Origin: an uncultured Lachnospiraceae bacterium
Lineage (GTDB): Bacteria > Bacillota > Clostridia > Lachnospirales > Lachnospiraceae
Length of the DNA stretch: 5,791 nt
Reading direction: 5' to 3'
Assembly (NCBI GenBank): GCA_947068385.1
Contig: CAMTBF010000253.1
Location: 1 to 5,791, forward strand
This document shows, piece by piece, positions 1-5,240 of the stretch. Under the pieces are notes generated by a model. The model made no database searches and was not told where the DNA came from. It saw only the letters and a list, made by a program, of their open reading frames with translations. The translations under genes were made by a program, and so were the position numbers. Numbering within the stretch: the stretch's first letter is position 1; each line of letters starts with the position of its first letter.

Positions 1-287
1 TTATACTGAAACCACCACGGTCAGCCACAGCGGACACGTGGATCATGATAGGAGCCTTTATAAAAACAATTGAATCAGACGGAGGGTTTCCTTATGCAAA
101 GAGGCTGATGGCCAAGCAGTTTGCCAGCAATGTGGATGTTCCAATAGTCGTTACAGGAAATCGGCTTGGACAGACAGCAAAGCACTTATGGGATTATAGC
201 AGCACCGGATATGTGTTGGCAGGCGAGGCCTATGAGGAAGAAGTCTTTGAAGATATGACCTCAGAAAGGGAATTCGTATATGGATGA
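1..287 (+). CDS. C-terminal part of an unrecognised protein (5' end outside window)
   Basis: The reading frame is open from position 3 to a TGA at 285-287, giving 94 visible residues. An ATG occurs at position 45, but no Shine-Dalgarno sequence precedes it and the frame stays open to the window edge. The gene therefore most likely starts further left. The visible part mixes predicted helix and strand: a helical stretch around IGAFIKTIE, a hydrophobic strand VPIVVTG about 50 residues in, and an acidic tail with several Glu and Asp. I recognise no catalytic motif or family. The last 8 bases overlap the next gene, which suggests translational coupling and a shared operon. Base composition is A+T-rich like its neighbour and unlike the genes from 942 onward. 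It could be the tail of an accessory or phage-type protein, but nothing seen proves this. Confidence 0.6.
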   Translation, partial: ILKPPRSATADTWIMIGAFIKTIESDGGFPYAKRLMAKQFASNVDVPIVVTGNRLGQTAKHLWDYSSTGYVLAGEAYEEEVFEDMTSEREFVYG

Positions 288-915
288 CAATGAATTGAAA
301 AATAAAATAATTGATTGCATCGCCTCAGAGAACAATATATACAGGATATGCGAGAAAGTATATGGCTTGCTGGAAAAGCAATGCACTCCTACGGCATTGG
401 AATTCTTTTTTGTAGAAATGGATGCCTATCTGTGCAGCGAAAGATACCAGCCGGATGGAGCCGAAATAAGGACGGCGAAGGAGCTAATCAATAAATATGG
501 CAAGGTATGGGGGGCAATCATGGATACGCTGATGAGCGAACGGTTGGACAGCGAGAAATTCTATGCAAGATTATGGGACTCTATCTGCAATACTCCTTTG
601 TTCGATTCAAGAGAGGCCCAAATATGTATCCTCTATCTTTCCTGCGAAAATATGTGTATCCCTTATTACAGATTCCGCAATGAGATACAGATAGGGGAAG
701 AACAGTATCAGGAATGTATCGATGAGCTCCACAGCGATATAACAGCGGCAAGGAGTCTGGTTTTTCAGCCCTGCAGACAGTATACGGAGAGGGCTGCTGC
801 CTTGCTGGAATTGCTGGAGGAGAAAGAGGAGCACGAAAAAAAAGTGGTGCTTTTTGCACAGATGCTTAAATTGCTTGAAATGAAGATGAAGCTCAAAAAA
901 GATATGATGGCATAA
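280..915 (+). CDS. Hypothetical protein, 211 aa, helical with charged C-terminus
   Basis: I do not recognise this protein. It is predicted soluble and mostly alpha-helical: there is no signal peptide and no membrane segment. It has several cysteines scattered along its length, but no CxxC pair that would suggest a metal site. The last 45 residues or so are a strongly charged helix (LLELLEEKEEHEKK, then LLEMKMKLKKDMM) that could form a coiled coil, pointing to oligomerisation or a partner protein. The ATG at 280 lies inside the end of the preceding frame and the two overlap by 8 bases, the usual arrangement for coupled translation. A purine-rich AGAAAGGG run about 9 bases upstream is an acceptable ribosome binding site. 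The gene is clearly richer in A+T than those from 942 on. Together with the absence of recognisable homology, this suggests acquired DNA. The coding call is firm from length and coupling, but the function is unknown. Confidence 0.75.
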   Translation: MDDNELKNKIIDCIASENNIYRICEKVYGLLEKQCTPTALEFFFVEMDAYLCSERYQPDGAEIRTAKELINKYGKVWGAIMDTLMSERLDSEKFYARLWDSICNTPLFDSREAQICILYLSCENMCIPYYRFRNEIQIGEEQYQECIDELHSDITAARSLVFQPCRQYTERAAALLELLEEKEEHEKKVVLFAQMLKLLEMKMKLKKDMMA

Positions 916-941
916 TCGATAACCCTATAGGAGGCAGCACA

Positions 942-1592
942 ATGGATAAAATGGCCCTGCAATTCGACAATCATGACCACCGGATAAGATACTACGAGCT
1001 GCTGCTGGAGCAGGATCTGGACAATCTCCCCTGTCATCCCCTTCCGGACGGCTACCGTTTCGTCTTCTATCAGCCTGGGGACAGGGACGCCTGGATCGAC
1101 ATCGAGAAGTCCGCAAAGGAATTCTCCACCTACGAGCAGGGGCTGGAGGCCTGGAACAGATATTACGGCGGCAGGGAGGAGTCCCTCCTGAACCGTATGG
1201 TATTCGTGGAGGACGCGGAGGGCAGAAAGGTGGCCACCGCCACGGCCTACTGCGACATCACCGGCCGGGACAGGTCCGGCTCCGGCTGGCTCCACTGGGT
1301 AGCCGTCCGCAGGGAGCATCAGGGAAAGGGCCTGGCGAAGCCTCTGATTGTCCATGTGCTGGACATCATGCGGGGGCTGGGCTACACCCATGCCAAAATC
1401 CCCACCCAGACCACCACCTGGCTGGCCTGCAAGGTCTATCTGGATCTGGGCTTCGTCCCGCTGCCCCAGAACGCCGTCAACAGCAAAGACGGATGGCGCA
1501 TCGTGAAAGCCCTGACGGACCACAGGGCATTGCAGGCTTTCGATGCGGCATCCATGGAGGAGATTCTGGGCAAAGGCATTCCAGGCATATGA
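942..1592 (+). CDS. GNAT family N-acetyltransferase
   Basis: Predicted to transfer an acetyl group from acetyl-CoA to an amine on an unknown acceptor in the cytoplasm. The protein has 216 residues. The GNAT fold spans roughly residues 38-178. Strand beta4 (GWLHWVAV, 115-122) runs into motif A, RREHQGKGLAKPL (123-135), whose Q-G-K-G-L is the Q/RxxGxG/A pyrophosphate loop for CoA. Motif B is represented by LACKVYLDLGF (161-171). The segment HAKIPTQTTTWLACK resembles a clostridial GNAT subgroup that I recall but cannot name. An N-terminal helix of about 35 residues precedes the domain, and a C-terminal helix follows it. The start is fixed by AGGAGG at 929-934, seven bases before the ATG. The gene follows the hypothetical gene by 26 bases and could be cotranscribed with it, but its G+C-rich composition is very different. 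The substrate is unknown. Confidence 0.9.
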   Translation: MDKMALQFDNHDHRIRYYELLLEQDLDNLPCHPLPDGYRFVFYQPGDRDAWIDIEKSAKEFSTYEQGLEAWNRYYGGREESLLNRMVFVEDAEGRKVATATAYCDITGRDRSGSGWLHWVAVRREHQGKGLAKPLIVHVLDIMRGLGYTHAKIPTQTTTWLACKVYLDLGFVPLPQNAVNSKDGWRIVKALTDHRALQAFDAASMEEILGKGIPGI

Positions 1593-1597
1593 CAGGA

Positions 1598-1612
1598 CGG
1601 CTGCAGCAGCCG
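1598..1612 (+). terminator. Weak hairpin after the GNAT gene
   Basis: CGGCTG (1598-1603) and CAGCCG (1607-1612) pair with a 3-base loop, six bases after the GNAT stop codon. The following bases are GTTTCTGC, a poor U-tract, so this is at best a weak or factor-assisted terminator. No other good terminator is visible for either convergent gene in 1593-1778. Confidence 0.25.
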
Positions 1613-1648
1613 GTTTCTGCACAGAGGAGCGGGATACATAACGGAGGT

Positions 1649-1831
1649 ATGGCCGGCATCTGGGGCGCCATGTCCGACTTCTCCCGCACTTTTCGGCCCT
1701 GGGAGGAGGGGTTCAGCAAAGGGCTGTATCTGGCCGGGGTGGAGTGCGAGGATGAGGCCCACAATAGGCAGCCTCCACCTATCGGGAACCCCCGTCATCC
1801 AACAGAATCGTGGCATCCGCGAACCGGTTGA
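1649..1831 (+). other. Possible small ORF or gene remnant in the convergent spacer
   Basis: A 60-codon frame begins at ATG 1649 in the spacer between the two convergent genes and ends at 1831, about 50 bases inside the antisense 3' end of the ABC gene. GGAGG at 1643-1647 precedes it, but only one base separates it from the ATG, too close for efficient initiation. The first 45 residues have a protein-like mix (FRPWEEGFSKGLYLAGVE). The last 15, which overlap the ABC gene, look like a proline- and histidine-rich antisense shadow. It may be the 5' remnant of a gene lost by deletion, or chance. I assign no function. Confidence 0.15.
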
Positions 1832-3422
1832 ACTCCAGCCTGTGGGCCACGCTGAGCACAGTGGCCCCTCGGCTCTTCTGCTCCTGGCGCAAAAGCATTG
1901 CCATGGCCTCCTGGGCAGCTCCGTCCAGCTGACTGGTGGCTTCGTCCAGGAGGATCACTTTCCTTTCTTCCAAAAGGCATCTGGCCATGGCGATCCTCTG
2001 CCGCTCCCCGCCGGACAGCGCCATGCCCTGCTCCCCGATTTCCCGGTCAAGGCCGCCCTCTATCTGCGCCAGGATCCCTGTCTTCTCCGCCGCGTCCTGC
2101 AGCTTCTCCTCTGTGGCGTCCGGCCTTGCCAGCAGCAGATTGTCCCGAATGGTCCCCTGCCGCAGCACAGGCTCCTGGGGCACATAGGAGATGGCTCTGC
2201 GCAGGTCATACAGATCGATTTCTTCCAGGGGCTTTCCGTCCACCCGGATCGTGCCCCCGTCCACCTGGTAGAACCGCAGCAGCAGCTCCAGGACGGTGCT
2301 CTTTCCCACGCCGCTCTCGCCCCTTATCCCTACCCAGTCCCCCTGCTTTATCCGCAGGTTCTTATGGTTCAGGATGTCCTTCTCCGTGCGGGGATACCGG
2401 AAAGTCACGTCTTCGAAGACAATCTCCTCTTCAAAGCTCCAACTGTCTTTTCCCGGGCTGTCCCGCTCGTCCTCCAGCTCCAGGTAGCCCTGCACGGCGC
2501 TGACCTGTCCCCTGGCTTTCCTGTATCCGTTATAGATGGAAATCAGATCGGTAAAAACAGCGTGTATCCTGACGCCGTAGCCCACCGCCGCGGTCATGTA
2601 GCCGATGGAAATGGCCCGGGCAGCGGCCAGCAGAGCCGCCAGGATGAATGTGGCCCCATAGAAGAATCCCGGCATCAGGGTATGGGATATGCCTCCTACG
2701 AAATTGTCATAGAACGCCACCTTGCCCCAGAGCTTCAACACGCTGCCCTGGATCTCCTCCACCCTCCTGCTTTCCTGCTCCTCCAGCACCTGTGCCTTCA
2801 CCAGGCGTATGGAGCGGAAAGCCTCCTGCATCTGCTTCTGATACCTGGCATTGAAATCCACCACCCTGGCGATCAGGGACTGGAGCCTGTCCCCCACCAG
2901 TTTCATCAGCCCTAAGCTCACCGGGATGTACAGCACCTGGAACAGGGCCAGGAAGCTATGGATCCTCCACAGCAGCAGGAAAATCAGGATGCCGCATGCC
3001 CCATTGGCCAGAAGCTTGGGCAGGTCAATCGTCCACACCGCGATATAGGACACGATGTCGGCGGAGGCCTTCTGGGCCAGCTCTGCGGAATGGTTCCCGT
3101 CAAAGAACGCCATGGGCTGATGGATCAGCTTGTCGAAGCATTCCAGGTTCATGCGGGCGATGAGCCTGCGGCTTTGGAGCATCAGGTAGTACTGATACCA
3201 GTTGTAGCCAAAGGTCACCAGCACGGGAATGCCGCAGAAAACCAGGATGCCAAGGACCACCTTCCCGGTCTCCCCGGCGGGGATGTAGGCGTCGATCACC
3301 GGCGGCATCAGCATCACCGGAATCAGGGACGCTGCCTGGAGCAGCATGGACAGGAAGAACGACATGGCGGCTATCTGCGCCACCTTTCTTTGAAACAGCC
3401 TTTTGCTCTGTGTCGTTCCCAT
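1779..3422 (-). CDS. ABC exporter, fused transmembrane and ATPase domains
   Basis: A type IV (MsbA/LmrA-like) half-transporter of 547 residues that uses ATP to export an unknown substrate across the cytoplasmic membrane, working as a dimer. The membrane domain covers about residues 15-310, with hydrophobic segments near 15-45, 55-80, 138-150, 155-175, 246-268 and 270-290. The ATPase domain covers about 333-547. Walker A is GESGVGKST (368-376), the Q-loop glutamine is near 416, the signature is LSGGERQ (469-475), Walker B is VILLDEAT (489-496) with catalytic Glu494, the D-loop is SQLD, and the switch histidine is His527. All catalytic residues are intact, so it could act as a homodimer. The start is fixed by AAAGGAGG (3427-3434), four bases upstream. 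The protein stops 20 residues after the H-loop, at LLDDGGSR, whereas relatives usually continue with a DGxIxExGxHxEL tail. It lies 111 bases downstream of the XRE gene on the same strand, so shared transcription is likely. Confidence 0.95.
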   Translation of the reverse strand: MGTTQSKRLFQRKVAQIAAMSFFLSMLLQAASLIPVMLMPPVIDAYIPAGETGKVVLGILVFCGIPVLVTFGYNWYQYYLMLQSRRLIARMNLECFDKLIHQPMAFFDGNHSAELAQKASADIVSYIAVWTIDLPKLLANGACGILIFLLLWRIHSFLALFQVLYIPVSLGLMKLVGDRLQSLIARVVDFNARYQKQMQEAFRSIRLVKAQVLEEQESRRVEEIQGSVLKLWGKVAFYDNFVGGISHTLMPGFFYGATFILAALLAAARAISIGYMTAAVGYGVRIHAVFTDLISIYNGYRKARGQVSAVQGYLELEDERDSPGKDSWSFEEEIVFEDVTFRYPRTEKDILNHKNLRIKQGDWVGIRGESGVGKSTVLELLLRFYQVDGGTIRVDGKPLEEIDLYDLRRAISYVPQEPVLRQGTIRDNLLLARPDATEEKLQDAAEKTGILAQIEGGLDREIGEQGMALSGGERQRIAMARCLLEERKVILLDEATSQLDGAAQEAMAMLLRQEQKSRGATVLSVAHRLEFNRFADATILLDDGGSR

Positions 3423-3532
3423 TTCTCCTCCTTTCCTGCCTCATGGGCAGAGTCAGCAGCATGTCCGAATCCTGCATGCCTTCCGAATTCCTTCAACTCA
3501 GCTTGAATGGCCTCACATTCTTTCTGTCTCAT
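3371..3532 (-). other. Possible 53-codon ORF between regulator and exporter
   Basis: An ATG at 3532-3530 lies one base after the XRE stop codon. It opens a 53-codon frame (MRQKECEAIQAELKEFGRHAGFG and on) that crosses the 111-base gap and overlaps the exporter start in another frame. The first 37 residues look like a plausible amphipathic helix. There is no good Shine-Dalgarno sequence, so it would depend on re-initiation after the XRE gene. It may be a small coupled or leader-type peptide, a remnant, or chance. The gap also holds a TTCAA/TTGAA inverted repeat (3492-3496 / 3503-3507). I see no convincing promoter there. Confidence 0.15.
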
Positions 3533-3533
3533 A

Positions 3534-4505
3534 TCAGAGGAAATCCAGGAAGTCGTAGGACAGGACTTCCTTTGCCACCGGGTCTGTCTCGCTGTATTCC
3601 AGAAAGCGCTTTCTGGCGTCCTGGCCGATTCTGTCAAGCTTTTCTGCCGTTTCGTCCTCTTCCCCTGTTTCCCGGAGCCTCCTGGCCATGGCTGCGGCAA
3701 AGCCGCTGAGATAGTAGTCTGTCTCAGGGCAGCACGGGATTCCCCCCAGAGCCTCCAGCCCGGCGCAGACAGCTAGGGCCGCCTGGGCCTTCTCTTTCGT
3801 GGAGAGCCCCTGGCAGAACCAGATTTCGCTGCACTTTTTGTTCACGGTAAAGGCGCCCAGCTCCAGCATGTTGAACCGCAACTGTCTGGCATGCTCTGTT
3901 GTGCCCTTGGCAAAAAGCTGTTCCGTCTTCTGGCCGCAGGTCAGATACCAGTTGGGGATTTCTTTCTTGTACAGCGCCACGGCCTCATCGGTCCTTCCCT
4001 GGGCATGTAGCAGCTTGCCCTGCATGTTGATGGCGTCCATGCGCAGGAACGCATTGGTGCAGCCCTCCAGCGTCCTCCGGCACAGGGACAGCAGCTCTTT
4101 CCTGTTCTCCAGGAGCACCATGGGGTCATTGTCCACATAGTCCCCTGCCTTATCCCACATATAGTAGTTCATGACTCTGTAGTCATTGGGGTATCTTCTG
4201 TAGGCCTCCTCGGACAGCCGGGTATACGCCTGCCTGTCTCCCGCCCGGAAAAGCCTGCCGTGCTCCTCCATGAAGCACTGGATCTCCTCCTCAATCCGGG
4301 CGGCGTCATAGCCCATGAGCTCATCGATGGACACGCTGAAATAATGGGCCAGCAAAGGCAATAACGAGATATCCGGCAGCGTGTCGCTCCGCTCCCACTT
4401 GCTCACTGCGGCACAGGAGACGCCCATGGCCTCGGAGAGCTGCTCCTGGGTAATGCGCTTTTCCAGGCGCAGCCTCCTGATGTTTTCTCCAATGTAGATG
4501 TTCAT
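3534..4505 (-). CDS. XRE-family HTH transcriptional regulator with long helical C-terminal domain
   Basis: A probable DNA-binding regulator of 323 residues. Residues 5-63 form a Cro/C1-type helix-turn-helix: IGENIRRLRLEKRITQEQLSEAMGVS followed by the recognition helix region AAVSKWERSDTLPDISLL, ending in the typical SIDELMG. Residues 70-323 are predicted all-helical, with helix pairs such as NMQGKLLHAQGRTDEAVALYKK that resemble TPR-like repeats. This domain probably senses a ligand or peptide or mediates dimerisation. It contains no enzyme motif I can see. AGAGAGG (4513-4519) lies seven bases before the ATG, and a strong promoter with a palindrome cluster lies upstream. The gene heads the likely transcriptional unit with the ABC exporter, so regulation of that exporter, and possibly of itself, is a reasonable inference. 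The ligand and the direction of control are unknown. Confidence 0.92.
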   Translation of the reverse strand: MNIYIGENIRRLRLEKRITQEQLSEAMGVSCAAVSKWERSDTLPDISLLPLLAHYFSVSIDELMGYDAARIEEEIQCFMEEHGRLFRAGDRQAYTRLSEEAYRRYPNDYRVMNYYMWDKAGDYVDNDPMVLLENRKELLSLCRRTLEGCTNAFLRMDAINMQGKLLHAQGRTDEAVALYKKEIPNWYLTCGQKTEQLFAKGTTEHARQLRFNMLELGAFTVNKKCSEIWFCQGLSTKEKAQAALAVCAGLEALGGIPCCPETDYYLSGFAAAMARRLRETGEEDETAEKLDRIGQDARKRFLEYSETDPVAKEVLSYDFLDFL

Positions 4506-4542
4506 TTGGTTTCCTCTCTGCTCCGTTTCGGTATTGGCTTTT

Positions 4543-4571
4543 ATTATATTGGTGTTTCCCTGCTGTGTACA
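4543..4571 (-). promoter_or_regulatory. Promoter of the XRE-exporter unit
   Basis: On the minus strand, TGTACA (4571-4566, four of six matches to TTGACA) is followed by a 17-base spacer and a perfect TATAAT (4548-4543). Spacing and -10 box fit the housekeeping sigma factor. The predicted transcript starts near 4536, leaving a leader of about 30 bases containing the XRE ribosome binding site. The -35 box is itself a palindrome. Confidence 0.75.
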
Positions 4572-4593
4572 GATATTCCCAGGAAAGGCTCTC

Positions 4594-4615
4594 TTAACCC
4601 ACGGTTAATCATTAA
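4594..4615. promoter_or_regulatory. Palindrome cluster, candidate operator upstream of the XRE promoter
   Basis: TTAACC (4594-4599) and GGTTAA (4603-4608) form a perfect inverted repeat around CAC. Sharing its right arm, TTAAT (4605-4609) and ATTAA (4611-4615) form a second inverted repeat around a single C. The cluster sits 23 bases upstream of the -35 box, where activators or a looping repressor often bind. Which protein binds is not shown. The adjacent XRE protein is the obvious candidate. Confidence 0.4.
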
Positions 4616-4620
4616 AACCA

Positions 4621-4649
4621 CAAAAGCTGCCGGGCAAGGGCAGCTTTTG
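4621..4649 (-). terminator. Rho-independent terminator of the GNAT/HAD unit
   Basis: A perfect 11-bp stem (4621-4631 with 4639-4649) closes a 7-base loop, 39 bases after the stop codon of the minus-strand GNAT gene. On the minus strand the right arm ends in TTTTG followed by TGGTTTT, a usable U-rich tail. The stem carries AAAA on one side and TTTT on the other, so it could also stop + strand transcription. It separates the HAD/GNAT unit from the XRE promoter. Confidence 0.85.
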
Positions 4650-4688
4650 ATGTCTGGCGGCAATGAATTCCAGGGTTCCCCCGTATCT

Positions 4689-5186
4689 TCAAAGCCCCAA
4701 AAACTCCATATTGACGGATTTTTCCGTAAACCCGTATTTCTCATACATGGCCCTGGCTGCCGCATTCCTGGCATTGACCTGCAGCTCCAGGCCATCATAC
4801 TTCCGCTCCCGGCACAGCTCCAGCAGGGTATCGAAGAGTTTATGGCCGATGCCACGGCCCCGATACTTCTCCTCCACCGCCATGGAGTCCACGAACAGCA
4901 CCTCCCGCTCCTTTACCGGGCCGCCGCAGATTTGGCGGACAAGGTAAATCAGCAGTCCCACCACTTCTCCCTTCAGGTCTGCCACAAAAATCTGCTGCTC
5001 GGCCAGATGGGCCTGGTATCTGTCGTAGGGCAGTATGGGGTCCATATCGACATAGATGTCCGGCCTCCAGCCCACATGCATCCTGTGTACCTGTTTCATG
5101 ATGCGTTCCACCGCGTCATAGTCCTGCTCTGTTGCCAGCCGTATTGTTGCTGTATTTTCCGATTTCTTTCCTTTTTCGTCCATCAT
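4689..5186 (-). CDS. GNAT family N-acetyltransferase, second copy type
   Basis: Predicted acetyl-CoA-dependent acetyltransferase, 165 residues from the chosen start, of ordinary length for a single-domain GNAT. The domain begins at ATIRLATEQDYDAVERIM. Strand beta4 is VLFVDSMAVEE, followed by motif A YRGRGIGHKLFDTLLE (109-124), an excellent R/QxxGxG/A CoA loop. Motif B is NARNAAARAMYEKYGF (138-153), with the tyrosine that usually acts as general acid. I chose ATG 5186 because AAAGGAAG (5193-5200) lies six bases upstream and the added N-terminal residues are not part of the GNAT fold. The frame also extends to an ATG at 5240 (183 residues), directly abutting the HAD stop codon with only a weak purine run before it. 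That longer form is possible. It is probably cotranscribed with the HAD gene. The acceptor substrate cannot be read from the sequence. The protein differs from the GNAT at 942-1592 and is not a duplicate of it. Confidence 0.9.
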   Translation of the reverse strand: MMDEKGKKSENTATIRLATEQDYDAVERIMKQVHRMHVGWRPDIYVDMDPILPYDRYQAHLAEQQIFVADLKGEVVGLLIYLVRQICGGPVKEREVLFVDSMAVEEKYRGRGIGHKLFDTLLELCRERKYDGLELQVNARNAAARAMYEKYGFTEKSVNMEFLGL

Positions 5187-5192
5187 TTCGCT

Positions 5193-5200
5193 CTTCCTTT
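5193..5200 (-). promoter_or_regulatory. Ribosome binding site deciding the start of the second GNAT gene
   Basis: AAAGGAAG on the minus strand ends six bases before ATG 5186 and nine before the tandem ATG 5183. It favours an internal start over the upstream ATG at 5240. Confidence 0.55.
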
Positions 5201-5240
5201 TCGCTATCCAATGCCAGTAAGATTTTATTGATTTCAGCAT

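Noticed and set aside
765..1622. 285-codon open frame on the minus strand opposite the first GNAT gene
   Set aside because: It spans the end of one gene, a gap and another gene on the other strand, and its tail is a serine-rich low-complexity shadow. The GNAT frame carries clear CoA-binding motifs and a strong ribosome binding site.
1738..1779. GGTGGAG / CTCCACC inverted repeat near the exporter stop as a terminator
   Set aside because: The 7-bp arms are separated by 28 bases with no U-tract after either arm, so it does not look like a Rho-independent terminator.
1752..2915. 387-codon open frame on the + strand opposite the ABC exporter
   Set aside because: It is rich in His, Gln, Pro and Leu with no domain pattern, has no ribosome binding site, and lies fully antisense to a gene with complete ABC motifs. 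It is a shadow of G+C-rich codon use.
2958..3506. 182-codon open frame on the + strand opposite the exporter N-terminus
   Set aside because: His- and Gln-rich antisense shadow without initiation signals.
942..5186. The two GNAT genes as a duplicated pair flanking the exporter module
   Set aside because: The proteins differ in length and share only the generic GNAT motifs. I see no nucleotide-level repeat between them, so recent duplication is not supported.
4506..5231. 241-codon open frame on the + strand
   Set aside because: It runs through the XRE promoter and the terminator stem and lies antisense to the second GNAT gene. It has no domain signature.
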